64,000 nucleotides of DNA from Actinomycetales bacterium (GTDB lineage: Bacteria > Actinomycetota > Actinomycetes > Actinomycetales > Cellulomonadaceae). Position 1 is the first letter of the stretch. The number at the start of each line of letters is the position of its first letter. The stretch is taken from positions 1 through 64,000 of the forward strand of contig JAHLLI010000007.1 in the NCBI GenBank assembly GCA_020444245.1, given 5' to 3'. Below, one piece after another: positions 23,301 through 31,357 of the stretch. Made by a program: the position numbers and the translations under genes. The notes beneath the pieces were generated by a model. It had not been told where the DNA came from and did no database searches. It saw nothing but the letters and a program-made list of their open reading frames with translations.

Positions 23301-23440
23301 GCCAAGGGCGCGACCAACAACAGTGCGACGGGCACGCCGATGACGAACGCCGCCAGGGCGATGACGGCGAGCAGGCCACGGATGACGCCGCCTGGTGTGC
23401 GCCGCGCGACGGGCGAGGCAGGTGCGTGGACAGGGGTCAT
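20390..23440 (-). CDS. Membrane-anchored LysM plus winged-helix/BTAD regulator at the Tad locus
   Basis: 1016 aa. Order: N-terminal membrane segments (about residues 20-55, 70-100 and 115-135); two LysM domains (TITVQRGDTLWDLAERHLGD near 193 and TYTVERGDTLWDIAGEHLGD near 270); an Ala/Asp-rich repeat linker with ADDAP units (about 365-405); another membrane segment (about 412-430); a long cytoplasmic middle; a winged-helix region near 825-900 (RSTELLVYLAIRG); and a C-terminal bacterial transcriptional activator domain (YTWAEYDIQHMISAIADAAH onward). SARP-type regulators use the winged-helix plus BTAD pair for DNA binding. Here LysM places the outer part at the cell wall, suggesting a sensor of envelope or pilus state. 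ATG at 23440 overlaps the next gene's stop. Confidence 0.78.
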   Translation of the reverse strand: MTPVHAPASPVARRTPGGVIRGLLAVIALAAFVIGVPVALLLVAPLAIPQNAPTWDSVIGAMTRPDDGGLLLGAIQVIAWVAWAAFTTSVIAELVAAVRRVSAPHIPLLGGTQRLAATLVTTAGLLLATTTPLTSTATAREPVTAMASLEHVTVVRPDASSPAPETPPRTASPAARNHAPEAPPGQTITVQRGDTLWDLAERHLGDGHRYTEILALNLGHPQADGRALDDAHWIYPGWQLRLPAGATVLGPAIVPAAPGDGDGTYTVERGDTLWDIAGEHLGDPARYPEIVALNQGVPQPGGGALTDPDLIRPGWLLTLPIPSVAGSQAAPAAAAAAPSAGLQAAVPPNTPDVVTGDDATPRVDDKFSRVDDASGAADDAPARADDAPTRADDAPESAVDVPDDAEAPNSSRSFYLGLTALAAAGVIGELARRRKLQQRARRIGQRIALPAAGTPSREAERTLRDAVPPLTIAALKQALLNLASRCYAAERDLPRLAAITLTTTDVVMHLSEDDADPVEPFTTAGARTWVASHVALASDAVVDDPDRPEPFPALVTLGHTSDGTVLLNLEAAGTLTLTGDTDAAADVLRALVAELATSDLTGRIGLIAGPQFAGLAAACDSARLQIATPESLTAQIAQRSDDVARALGGTAADDTLQARSDRAVGDVWLPVLYVGAVPPSGMAPWSGGTVIGLGAAASSGWTLTVDADHASLDQLGFTLQPQRLTAANLDMLVNLLTTATPPDTADPAVEAPALYDEIGEALAALATPQVTPPWEQPGGPTDASPLRINVLGPITIEGLSPDVGTHLSRRSTELLVYLAIRGRATGPELDEALWHGQRIDSQTRNSLVYRTRQRVGPETLPVAGPDGIYRLGPSVTCDWSEFQTLAHRGLAGGPEGIEDLQAALDLVRDRPLLGIRDRNYTWAEYDIQHMISAIADAAHVLAQLLAASGDHRGAVRFATKGLLADSCSEVLYADAVAGAEAVGDYAEARRLLETLDSVMTEFGADDADEIAAPMRG

Positions 23441-23883
23441 GGTCTGCCTCCGGTGACGCCGTGGACGAGGGTGGCCTGGCCGTGCCCGGTCACGGTGAAC
23501 GCGGAGATGCCGATCAGGCCGAGGAAGACGGTGGGTGCCGTGGCGGTGACGGTCACTCCGACGCTCGCGCCATCGGCCGAGACCGTCGCGGTGCCGGTGG
23601 CCCCCGCGGCGGCGAGGAAGGCGGTCGCGGCGTCGACGGCGGCCCGCCGGTCGACGCGAGCCTCCCCGCCGGCAAGGGCCGCGACGTCGGCGGCCTGCCC
23701 CGCGGCCCGGGCGGCTTCGGTCGCGACGCGGTCCGCGTGCTGCACCGCGCGCAACTTCGCCCCGCCGTCGACCACCAGCCCGCACAGGATGAGAATGCCG
23801 AGCACCGTGATGGCGGCGAACACGGTGACAGACCCGGCCTCACGGTCGGTGTCTGCCAGGCGGCGACGCAGGGTGTGGATCAT
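23437..23883 (-). CDS. TadG/Rv3654c-like pilus-associated protein
   Basis: 148 aa. A short basic head is followed by GSVTVFAAITVLGILILCGLVVDGG (about residues 17-42, shown in part), the type IV prepilin-like hydrophobic helix of TadE/TadG proteins. The remainder is Ala/Thr-rich and presumably extracytoplasmic. It is a minor pseudopilin or pilus assembly factor. It lies between a TadE-like gene and the LysM-BTAD regulator, overlapping the latter's start by 4 bases. Confidence 0.7.
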   Translation of the reverse strand: MIHTLRRRLADTDREAGSVTVFAAITVLGILILCGLVVDGGAKLRAVQHADRVATEAARAAGQAADVAALAGGEARVDRRAAVDAATAFLAAAGATGTATVSADGASVGVTVTATAPTVFLGLIGISAFTVTGHGQATLVHGVTGGRP

Positions 23884-23889
23884 CGGTGG

Positions 23890-24327
23890 TCACCGGCCCC
23901 GGTACCTGTCGACCGCGGATGTCGCCTGCCCGGTCAGGGTGCGGCTCCCCGGCAGTCCAGGGACGGCGAGGTCGGACATCGTCACCGTGCACGAGGTGGT
24001 GACCGTGACGGCCGCCGGCTCCCCGAGCGGTGCGGCCAGCCCGGTCGCTTCGACGGTGACCGTGGAGGTCGCGCAGCGCAGGCCCTGGGCGTCGAGCTCG
24101 CGTCCGACGGCCTCGCTGGCGGCGACCTGGGCGGCGTCGACGGTGCGGGCCAGCGATGCGGCGCGGGCACCCGACGTGGCTGCGTGCTCGACGGCGGAGG
24201 CGGCGACCTCGACCCGCCCGGCGAGTGCGACGAGCCCCAGCAGCAGGATCATCGCCGGGGTCAGGATCGCCAGCTCGAGGGTGATGCTGCCGTGGTCGTC
24301 ACCTGTCCACGTCGACCGGCGGGTCAT
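23890..24327 (-). CDS. TadE-like pseudopilin
   Basis: 145 aa with the sequence GSITLELAILTPAMILLLGL at about 13-32: a Gly-Ser-x-T-x-E-x-A cleavage-type motif followed by a hydrophobic helix, diagnostic of TadE proteins. The glutamate five residues after the G is the prepilin-type conserved residue. It is processed by a TadV-type peptidase, which is not present in this window. ATG at 24327 overlaps the next TadE stop at 24324. Confidence 0.78.
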   Translation of the reverse strand: MTRRSTWTGDDHGSITLELAILTPAMILLLGLVALAGRVEVAASAVEHAATSGARAASLARTVDAAQVAASEAVGRELDAQGLRCATSTVTVEATGLAAPLGEPAAVTVTTSCTVTMSDLAVPGLPGSRTLTGQATSAVDRYRGR

Positions 24328-24776
24328 GGCCCACCTGCCACTGTGAAGCGCTCAAGGGGCGCCTCGGCCAACTGGGTCACTGTCGGGCCGTCGATCCCGG
24401 GAAGGAGTGAGATGGCGCGACCGGTGACCTGGACGGCGACCTGTCCTGGAGCCGGGGCCGACTGGGCTACCTCGATGTCGGAGAGCGTGTCGGCTGCGTG
24501 GGCGTCCAGGAAGGCGCGGGCGCGGTTGGCTCCGCTGTCCGGCGCGGCCTGGTAGCTGGCGGCCGCTGCAGCACCTTCCTGGGCGGCGGCCAGGGCGACG
24601 GAGCGGGCGTGGAACCACAGCCCGAACTGGACGATCGCGGTGACGAGGAGCAGCAGGGCGGGGAACAGGATCGCGAACTCGACGCTCATCGAGCCTTTGT
24701 CGCCTTGCTCTCGAAGGCGGGTGCGGCCGCGTGCGGGTCGCACCTCCAGAGTGAGCTCGGTCATCGGCCGGTTCAT
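24324..24776 (-). CDS. TadE-like pseudopilin
   Basis: 150 aa. The motif GSMSVEFAILFPALLLLVTA at about 28-47 is a textbook TadE prepilin region (cleavage after G, E at +5, hydrophobic helix). The mature part is Ala-rich. Two tandem TadE-like genes are the usual arrangement in actinobacterial Tad loci. The ATG at 24776 or a second at residue 5 could be the start. Confidence 0.78.
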   Translation of the reverse strand: MNRPMTELTLEVRPARGRTRLREQGDKGSMSVEFAILFPALLLLVTAIVQFGLWFHARSVALAAAQEGAAAAASYQAAPDSGANRARAFLDAHAADTLSDIEVAQSAPAPGQVAVQVTGRAISLLPGIDGPTVTQLAEAPLERFTVAGGP

Positions 24777-24787
24777 TCGTCGCCGGC

Positions 24788-24991
24788 TCAGTTGATCTGA
24801 TCGACGCGGCGCTGCACGGCGGCGGTGATCGCCACGACAAGCATCGTGGCCATCGCGATAAGACCCAGGACGATGATGACGAGTTCGAGGGTCGAGGCGC
24901 CGACGTCGTTGTCGGCATAGCGCTCGCGGGCGGTTCGCCGGGCGGTGGCTATGAAGCCGCGCAGGACGATCAGGGCAGCGATGGTACTCAT
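24788..24991 (-). CDS. Flp/Tad-type pilin-like small protein
   Basis: 67 aa. Basic N-terminal half, then GASTLELVIIVLGLIAMATM at about 31-50 (prepilin-like G, S/T, E at +5, hydrophobic helix), then a short polar tail. The size and position, between TadE and TadC genes, fit the major Flp-type pilin. The motif is TLELVI rather than the classic EYGL form, so it is a divergent pilin. It is preceded by a clear AAGGAGAA-type ribosome binding site at about 25,002-25,009, as expected for a highly expressed subunit. Confidence 0.72.
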   Translation of the reverse strand: MSTIAALIVLRGFIATARRTARERYADNDVGASTLELVIIVLGLIAMATMLVVAITAAVQRRVDQIN

Positions 24992-25014
24992 GGTCGTTCT
25001 CCTTTGCGGTGTGA

Positions 25015-25908
25015 CTACCCGGCGAAGATCCGGGCGAAGGCGGGGTAGCCGATCAGGGCCATGAACGCGACGCCGAGCAGCGCCACCGGGACCGTCATGT
25101 GCTCGGAGGCGGCGTTGGCCTCAGCAGCGGTCGCGGTGAGGAGCTGGGTGCGCAGTGATGCGGCACGGGCGCGCAGGGTGCCGTACACGGCGGCCCCGTC
25201 CTGCCCGGACAGGCGCATGATGTCGGCGAGGTCACCCAGCTCGGGTATGCGGGTGGCGTCGGCGAGCTCGCTCAGCCCGGCCCACGCGGGCTTGCCCGTG
25301 ACCTCGGCGGTGAGCAGGGCCTCGCGGATGCGTTCGAACTCCCGGGACTGCCCGACGGTCGCCGCGCGCTCGAGGGCCTCGGTCGCGCCGGAGTCGGCTG
25401 CGCGTTCCAGGGCGACGAGCTCGAGGTACACGCACGTCGCCTGGCGCATGTCCGACCGCGCCCGGGTGGCCCGGCGGCGCAGGTCGACGTCGGGGGCGAA
25501 GAAGAGCACTCCCGCGCCGACCGCGGCGAGCGCTGCCGGGAAGACGACGGGCGCCCGGATCCCCACCGCCGCGAGGAGCAGCGCCATCACGGTCGGGAAG
25601 GCGAGCCCGAGGAGCGCGTAGCCGACCTTGCGGACGGCCAGGTGCTCGACGGTCTGGTCGACCATGCGCAGGTCCGCGGCGAAGCGGCGCAGACCCAGTG
25701 TCTCGACCACGCGGGGCAGGACCCGGGTCCGTACGGCGCCGAGCAGCCCACGCTCGTCGGCGGTGACGGCGAAGTCCGCCGCGGTGCGTGGGTCGAGGCG
25801 GTCCAGGGCGGCTCGTAGGTCCGGGTGCGCTGGGACGAGCCCGGCCGCGACGAGCGTGACCCCGACGCCGACCAGGGCACCGGCGAGCAGAACCTGCCAG
25901 GCGATCAT
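25015..25908 (-). CDS. TadC-like type II secretion F-family membrane protein
   Basis: 297 aa. Three to four membrane segments: about residues 2-22, 105-150 (two) and 270-295. The cytoplasmic part has the GLSELADATRIPELGDLADI and RLSGQDGAAVYGTL pattern of T2SSF/TadC proteins. With TadB it forms the platform on which the CpaF ATPase acts. ATG at 25908 overlaps the TadB stop (ATGA); the long N-terminal frame extension upstream is a shadow of tadB. Confidence 0.82.
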   Translation of the reverse strand: MIAWQVLLAGALVGVGVTLVAAGLVPAHPDLRAALDRLDPRTAADFAVTADERGLLGAVRTRVLPRVVETLGLRRFAADLRMVDQTVEHLAVRKVGYALLGLAFPTVMALLLAAVGIRAPVVFPAALAAVGAGVLFFAPDVDLRRRATRARSDMRQATCVYLELVALERAADSGATEALERAATVGQSREFERIREALLTAEVTGKPAWAGLSELADATRIPELGDLADIMRLSGQDGAAVYGTLRARAASLRTQLLTATAAEANAASEHMTVPVALLGVAFMALIGYPAFARIFAG

Positions 25909-26789
25909 CGTGACCACCGGCCGATCAGCGAGCCGGTCGGCACCGGGCGGCCGGCGAGGAACCGCGGCTCGGGTGCGGACAGGGTCAGGGCTCGCATCCA
26001 CGCCAGGCACGCCACGAACCCTGCGGCGATCGCGGCGAGCACGAGTTGGCCGAGCCCGGTGGTGTACGGGGCGAGGTAGTCCCCGTTGAGGGCACCGACC
26101 CCGACCATGCCCAGGGTGATGAGGGTGACCGCGCGGGCGGTGGCACGGGGCTTGGCCCGCTCGGCCTCGACCTTGCGGCGCACCGCGACCTCCTCGGCCA
26201 CGGAGTCCGCAACCGACGTCAGGACCCGGGCCAGGCCGGGTCCGCGGCGTCGCGCTGCGAGGACGAGGGCGGCCGCCACCAGATCGGCGGCGGCGTCGTC
26301 GACGTCGTCGGCGAACGCGCGCAGCGCTTGTTCGGGTGTCCAGCGCGCCGACAGCCGCGCGCACAGGGCGGTGACCTCGGGCCGGATCGGGTCCGGGCAG
26401 GTCGCCAGGGACGCGACGAGGGCCTGTTCGAGACCGGTGCCCGCGACGAGGACGTCGGCCACGCGCCTTGTCCACTCCTCGACGGCTTCGATCCGGTCGA
26501 TGCTGCGGGCCGCGGCCTTGCCCGTCCCCAGGAGCACGGGGAGTCCGAGGATCGTGACCGTCACGACGGCCCCTGCAACGGGCCAACCGCTGACCGCCCA
26601 GACCGCCAGGCCGATGCCACACGCTGCCAGGGTGCGGGTGCGGCGGGACCGCACCAGTTGGGTCCGGGTGCCGCGTGCGCGCTTGGTCCTTGCCCGGGGC
26701 GGGGTGTCTGTACGACGCCCTCCGACGGCGGTCAGGAGGATCCCCGACGTGATGAGGACACCGGCGATGGCGGCGAACAGCGCGGTCAT
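25905..26789 (-). CDS. TadB-like type II secretion F-family membrane protein
   Basis: 294 aa. Membrane segments at about 4-22, 55-90, 220-240 and 245-265. The central cytoplasmic domain has VEEWTRRVADVLVAGTGLEQ and the LAARRRGPGLARVLTSVADS stretch typical of TadB. The ATG at 26789 overlaps the CpaF stop by 4 bases. Partner of the TadC-like protein encoded next. Confidence 0.82.
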   Translation of the reverse strand: MTALFAAIAGVLITSGILLTAVGGRRTDTPPRARTKRARGTRTQLVRSRRTRTLAACGIGLAVWAVSGWPVAGAVVTVTILGLPVLLGTGKAAARSIDRIEAVEEWTRRVADVLVAGTGLEQALVASLATCPDPIRPEVTALCARLSARWTPEQALRAFADDVDDAAADLVAAALVLAARRRGPGLARVLTSVADSVAEEVAVRRKVEAERAKPRATARAVTLITLGMVGVGALNGDYLAPYTTGLGQLVLAAIAAGFVACLAWMRALTLSAPEPRFLAGRPVPTGSLIGRWSR

Positions 26790-28225
26790 CGTGTGCCACC
26801 GAACTCGGCCCACGAGGTATGGTCGAGGAGGGCTGGGTCGAACCCGGCGCGGACGAGTTCGGGAAGGCACGAGGGCTGGTGCAGGGGGACCGCACGGCCG
26901 TCGTCGCCCGGCCCGAACACTGTCGTCGTCGCCGGGCGCGAGGACTCACCGAGCCCGGCGATCTCCACGACATGGGAGACGAACCGGTGCTTGGGCCCGC
27001 CCGCAGCGGACTCGTCCCGCAGTGTCAGGTGCACGACGAGATCGACCGATCCGGCGAGGAGCCGGTAGGCGAAGGCCTCGGTCATCGACACCCCGGCGGA
27101 CAGGCACAGGGTGACGATGCGGTCGATGGCGTGCTGGGCGGTCCGGGCGTGCAGGGTGCACAACGACCCGTCGCCGGTCGACATCGCCTCGAGCATCGGC
27201 AGGACCTCTGGGCCCCGGACCTCGCCGACGATGATCCGACGCAGGTTCATCCGGAGCGCGTCGTGGACGAGGTCGGTGAGGGTGACCTCCCCGGCGCGGT
27301 GCCCGTGGGCGTCCTTTTCGGCCGAGCCCTCCCGCCCTTCCATCGCCACGACGCGCGGGTGCCGCAGAGGGAGGCCGTGCAGGTGCAGCTCGTACTCCTT
27401 CTCGATGGTCGCGAACCGCTCCATCGGTGGGAACTCGTTGGCCAGCGCCCGGATCAGGGTCGTCTTGCCGGCGTTCTGCAGTCCGGTCACCACGATGTTC
27501 TTGCCCGCCCGGATCGCCGCGCGCAGGAAGGCGGCAAGGGTCGGGTCGAGCGTGCCGAGGTGCACGAGGTCGTCGAGGTCCACGTCGCGGACCCTGTGGC
27601 GTCGGATCACCACGTGCGGCCGCGGAGTCGTCCACGCCATCGCGGCCAGGCGTGACCCGTCCTCCAGGCGCAGGTGCAGCGTGGGGTGCGCGGACGTGAA
27701 GGTGCGCTCGTCCGAGCCCGATCGGGCCGCGAGGAGCTGGAGGAGCTCGATGAGCTCCTCGTCGGAGTCGGCGACCGCGGGGCCGCGCCGGTCACGGCCG
27801 TCGGCGTAGGAGATCCACACTGAGTCGTGCCCGTCGACCTCGATGTTCTCCACGTCCGGGTCGTCCACGAGGGGCTGCAGCCGCCCGAGGCCGAACAGCG
27901 CCGCCATGACACCGGCCGCGACAGCCATCTCGGCCTCGACCGGCCACGGCTCTCGTCCCTCACCAACCCGCTTCCGTGCCAAGGATGCGAGCTCGTCGGC
28001 CAGTAGCGCCCTTGCGAGCTCCCTGCGCGGGGCCGGGCCGGAGACGGCCTCGGTCTGCAGCCGGGTCGCGAGGCGCTCGGACACCGTGCGACGGATCTCC
28101 CGAACCATCCGAGGGTCGACGGGGGTCTCCAGGTGGCGGACCGGCTCGGCGCCGTGAATGGCCGGCAGGTCGACGGGCGACGGGGTGTGGTTGACGACGG
28201 TGGTGTGCAGGTCGAGGTGGGTCAT
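26786..28225 (-). CDS. CpaF/TadA-type pilus assembly ATPase
   Basis: 479 aa. Secretion ATPase of the GspE/VirB11 superfamily. Walker A is GLQNAGKTTL with K254; an Asp box and IIVGEVRGPEVLPMLEAMST carry Walker B, and GDGSLCTLHA is the His box. It energises assembly of the Tad pilus. The ATG at 28225 overlaps the stop of the CpaE-like gene. The protein is full length for the family. Confidence 0.87.
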   Translation of the reverse strand: MTHLDLHTTVVNHTPSPVDLPAIHGAEPVRHLETPVDPRMVREIRRTVSERLATRLQTEAVSGPAPRRELARALLADELASLARKRVGEGREPWPVEAEMAVAAGVMAALFGLGRLQPLVDDPDVENIEVDGHDSVWISYADGRDRRGPAVADSDEELIELLQLLAARSGSDERTFTSAHPTLHLRLEDGSRLAAMAWTTPRPHVVIRRHRVRDVDLDDLVHLGTLDPTLAAFLRAAIRAGKNIVVTGLQNAGKTTLIRALANEFPPMERFATIEKEYELHLHGLPLRHPRVVAMEGREGSAEKDAHGHRAGEVTLTDLVHDALRMNLRRIIVGEVRGPEVLPMLEAMSTGDGSLCTLHARTAQHAIDRIVTLCLSAGVSMTEAFAYRLLAGSVDLVVHLTLRDESAAGGPKHRFVSHVVEIAGLGESSRPATTTVFGPGDDGRAVPLHQPSCLPELVRAGFDPALLDHTSWAEFGGTR

Positions 28226-29001
28226 GGGGCACCCACCGACGGCCGAGGCGCGAGGGGCTGGACCTGGGCGGCGAGCGACGCCGCGATGTCGCCGGCGGCG
28301 CGCAGCAGCGGGGAACGCGCGAAGCGCCAGCCCGCGCCACTGCCGCGTGCCAACGCGCCGGCGGCCGCTGGGTCCAGGGGGAGGGCGGGGAGGGGGTCGA
28401 CCTCGAGTGCGGTGGCGACCTCGGCAGCCGTGTACGGGTCGGGGCGCCCGACGACGAGCGCCGTGTTCTTCGTTCCTGGTCCCCGGCTCTCGCGCAACGA
28501 ACGCAACGCCGAGCGGGCCGCCGTGACGGCGGTGAGAGTGCTTCGCGTGACGACCGCGACGACGTCGGCGGCTTCGATCAGTGGCGACGGCTCCCACCGG
28601 TGCCCGATGCGCCCCGCGTCGACCAGAACGTCCAGCCCGCCGGCCGCTACGTCTCGTGCCACCTCCGCCAGCCCGGTCCACGTCGCTGAGAGCGGGCGCG
28701 CCTGCGCCGGCTCGGCGAACCCCGTCAGAACAAGGCGCTCCTCACCCGCGTCGAGCGAGACCGCATGGCGCAGGACGGCGTCGGCGGAGGTTCCGCGCTC
28801 GGCGGCCAGGCCCAGAACGCCGCCGCCCGCGGGGATACCCGCAGCGAGGAAGTGGGGCAACAGGCTCGAGCCCGCGGGATCGGCGTCGACGAGCAGCGCC
28901 CGGCGACCCGGGACGGCCTGGGGCCACGTCCAGAGCAGCGCGAGCGCCGCCGTCGTCGCTCCGGGAGCGCCCGATGCGGAGCACAACACCGTCAGGCTCA
29001 T
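28222..29001 (-). CDS. CpaE/TadZ-like ParA-superfamily protein
   Basis: 259 aa. The N-terminus reads TVLCSASGAPGATTAALALL, a deviant Walker A (GxPGATT, no signature KGG lysine form), then LLVDADPAGSSLLPHF, the switch I/Walker A' region of MinD/ParA proteins. Such CpaE/TadZ proteins localise pilus machinery. The fold is clear, but ATPase activity is doubtful given the altered P-loop. ATG 29001 overlaps the SAF-domain gene stop by 4 bases. Confidence 0.72.
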   Translation of the reverse strand: MSLTVLCSASGAPGATTAALALLWTWPQAVPGRRALLVDADPAGSSLLPHFLAAGIPAGGGVLGLAAERGTSADAVLRHAVSLDAGEERLVLTGFAEPAQARPLSATWTGLAEVARDVAAGGLDVLVDAGRIGHRWEPSPLIEAADVVAVVTRSTLTAVTAARSALRSLRESRGPGTKNTALVVGRPDPYTAAEVATALEVDPLPALPLDPAAAGALARGSGAGWRFARSPLLRAAGDIAASLAAQVQPLAPRPSVGAP

Positions 29002-29684
29002 GGCGCCTCCCCGCGCGACTGCAGCACCACGGCGAAACGTCCGGTCGCTGCACGGGCGGCCAGCGCGGGTCCGTCGACCTCGGCGACCACGACGTCGATG
29101 ACCGACACCCCGTTGAGGTCGGGGGTACCGAGCCGCACCACGGTCGCCGCGAACGACTCCGGTGCGGCGCTCGGTGGATCGGCGGCGACGGCGGGCGTGT
29201 CGACCACCAGCAGCCGGTCCCCGGCGCTCAGGCCCGAGGCCGGCAGCCGCTCGGCGCTCACCGGAAGGGGTACGAGGACCTCGTCCGGGCCAGGAGGAGC
29301 CGCGGCGGTGACCTGCCCGGGGGCGAGCAACGACCCGGCGACCAGGTCCGCCGCGGCGACCTGCCCGACGAGGGACGCGGTGTCCGCGGCAGACACGGTG
29401 GACACACCGGGGTCGACCGCGACGGCGGTCAGGGTTAGGTCGTCGGCAGTCAGCGTCGTCCCGAAGGGCACATCGCGAGCGAGCATCACGACGTCGGCCC
29501 GGTCCCCGGCCGACGTGACGAGCCACACCGCGACCAGTGCACCGACCATCGCGAGTGCGACACCCGCGGTGATCAGCCCAGGGCGTCGTCGGCCCTTCGG
29601 CGCCACGACGGTTGCCCCGCGGAGAGCGTGGGTCACCTGGCCGTTCGAGGCGGCCCGGCTTGTGCTGTGACTTGTGGTCGTCAT
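28998..29684 (-). CDS. SAF-domain (CpaB-like) protein
   Basis: 228 aa. One N-terminal membrane segment (about residues 37-57) followed by a SAF domain: VVMLARDVPFGTTLTADDLT, then LVGQVAAADLVAGSLL. CpaB/RcpC-type SAF proteins line the periplasmic or cell-wall path of Tad pili. It is shorter than Gram-negative CpaB. ATG at 29684; an in-frame ATG 11 codons earlier is possible. Upstream it is separated by 29 bases from the secreted-protein gene. Confidence 0.75.
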   Translation of the reverse strand: MTTTSHSTSRAASNGQVTHALRGATVVAPKGRRRPGLITAGVALAMVGALVAVWLVTSAGDRADVVMLARDVPFGTTLTADDLTLTAVAVDPGVSTVSAADTASLVGQVAAADLVAGSLLAPGQVTAAAPPGPDEVLVPLPVSAERLPASGLSAGDRLLVVDTPAVAADPPSAAPESFAATVVRLGTPDLNGVSVIDVVVAEVDGPALAARAATGRFAVVLQSRGEAP

Positions 29685-29713
29685 CGCGTGCTCCGATCGC
29701 ACGGTGGTGCCGG

Positions 29714-30625
29714 TCAGTTCGTTGCGAGCACCTGCAGCTCGCCGATCGGGACGGTCGCCGACGAGGATCGCGCAACCTGCAAGACGCCGGACATGCCGCC
29801 GCCGGACCAGGTCACCTCCCACGTCGTCGTGCCCGTCACCGTGTAGACGTCGCCCGGCTGACCTGCCGAGGACGCGGTGTAGACGTGGTCGCACGTCGGG
29901 GACTCGACCTGCCCAGGGATGTACGGGGTGCCAGGACCGTCGCAACGCATCGTCGAGCCGTCACCGAGGTCCCACTCGATCCACTTCGCCCGCGCCGTCG
30001 CGGTGACCGACAGGCCGGGTACGGACGCAGTCGCCGTGGTGGGGCCCCAGGTGGTCGCGCCCCGCTCGGTCCACAACCACAGCGGGATGCCGACCGTCCC
30101 GATCTCGTCGCCGTCCAGCGGGGTGCGGATCGCAGGACCCTCGAGTGCCATCTGCTCCACGGCCCGCTGCGCGAGCTGCCCGGGATCGCCGCCGTACCCC
30201 GGTGGAGGGCCCGGGAGCCATGTCCAGCCACCGTTCGTGCCAGGGACATTGAGCGGCTCGGCGCACGACACGTCGTAGACGGCGCCCTCCGGGTAGTGGC
30301 CTTCCCAGACCGAGTCGGTACCAGGCGGCTGGGGGTCGCGGAACCGGTAGTAGCAGGAGTCGGTCGAGTTGAACCAGCCCCAATGGTCGTGCCAGCAGGG
30401 AACGACGTTGCCGCGGAACGTGACGCACTGGCCTGCGCCGGGGTTGGCGACCGGCGTGACGCCCGGACCTGTGCCGGGATCGCCGGGGTTCTCGACCTCG
30501 ATCTCGCAGTTGACGATCGTGGGAGGGCACTCGACTCCGCCGGCGGCCGAGGCGGGCACCGCGACCATGGCGACGGCCATCAGCGTCGTGCACGCCGTGA
30601 GCGCGGCGGCGACCACCCTCAGCAC
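29714..30625 (-). CDS. Secreted protein of the Tad/ICE locus, unknown function
   Basis: 303 aa with a typical signal peptide (MLRVVAAALTACTTLMAVAM, cleavage near ASA-AG at 27). The mature region has paired cysteines (VECPPTIVNCE, QCVTF, CWHDH, CYYRF, SCAEP, MRCDG, TCDHVY) and aromatic-rich segments, fitting an extracellular, disulfide-stabilised protein. The C-terminal 120 residues have a beta-rich, PKD-like feel (TVTGTTTWEVTWSGG). I do not recognise a named family. The location at the head of the pilus operon suggests a surface or pilus-tip role. Confidence 0.65.
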   Translation of the reverse strand: MLRVVAAALTACTTLMAVAMVAVPASAAGGVECPPTIVNCEIEVENPGDPGTGPGVTPVANPGAGQCVTFRGNVVPCWHDHWGWFNSTDSCYYRFRDPQPPGTDSVWEGHYPEGAVYDVSCAEPLNVPGTNGGWTWLPGPPPGYGGDPGQLAQRAVEQMALEGPAIRTPLDGDEIGTVGIPLWLWTERGATTWGPTTATASVPGLSVTATARAKWIEWDLGDGSTMRCDGPGTPYIPGQVESPTCDHVYTASSAGQPGDVYTVTGTTTWEVTWSGGGMSGVLQVARSSSATVPIGELQVLATN

Positions 30626-31209
30626 GGCTGGTCCCGGTTGAGCGTCACCTCACGAATGACCCAGCGATCGTCGTAGAAGCTCGCCCAGGCATCGGCGGTC
30701 ACCCGAGGGCTCTGAGTCGAGCCGGATGACGCCGGCATCCCTGTCGATCGCAGTGTCAGCACCCAGTCTGTGGAGTCCACGCAGTCGACGATGTGCGCCG
30801 TGCGGTCACCCTCGAGCGTGATCGACTCGACCGTCGGAGAGATCACCGGCGCGCCGACCATGACGACGTCGTTCTGCTCGGCCCACAGAAGAGACTCGGC
30901 CAGGCCAGCGCGCGCTTTGTCGATCATGTAGCGGTCGAAGTCACTCGGCAGCGGAGCGAGTGGGTCCGCCATGGCCGCGGCTGACACGTCCCAGTAGTTC
31001 TGGTAGGCCGCGAGCACCGCGGCCTCGGCCTCCGCAACCTCGGGATCCACGCTCGGAGTCGGCGCGGCCGTGGTGGTGGGGGTCTGGGTCGTCGTCGGCG
31101 GCGTGGGGGTTGGCAGTTGGTCGGTCGTGGTGCACGCAGCGACGGCAGTCAGGAGAGCGCCGGCCAGCGCCGCTGTGACCCATGCGTGCAGTGTTCGCTT
31201 CGGCGTCAT
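30619..31209 (-). CDS. Lipoprotein of the Tad/ICE locus, unknown function
   Basis: 196 aa. A lipobox LTAVAAC near residues 20-26 follows a basic and hydrophobic signal. After a Thr/Pro-rich linker the domain has AYQNYWDVSAAAMADPLAPL and DRWVIREVTLNRD, a compact alpha/beta fold that resembles small NTF2-like lipoproteins of actinobacteria. Its 3' end overlaps the start of the secreted-protein gene by 7 bases, so it opens the operon. ATG at 31209. Confidence 0.7.
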   Translation of the reverse strand: MTPKRTLHAWVTAALAGALLTAVAACTTTDQLPTPTPPTTTQTPTTTAAPTPSVDPEVAEAEAAVLAAYQNYWDVSAAAMADPLAPLPSDFDRYMIDKARAGLAESLLWAEQNDVVMVGAPVISPTVESITLEGDRTAHIVDCVDSTDWVLTLRSTGMPASSGSTQSPRVTADAWASFYDDRWVIREVTLNRDQPC

Positions 31210-31357
31210 CCCGTCCCCCCTGACGGTGCCTGAGCTGCCCCCATCTGCGCCGCGGCGCAGTAAAGAGTCCACTCTGTGACACCTGATGCCCGATTCGCAA
31301 CAGAATCGGCGAATTCCCCTACCCGTCGGCCGGGTATACGTCGCGAAGGTCCTCATG

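Noticed and set aside
20390-23785. Start of the LysM-BTAD protein at 23785
   Set aside because: The first 115 codons are Arg-rich mirror sequence of the TadG-like gene. ATG 23440 with 4-base overlap is the real start.
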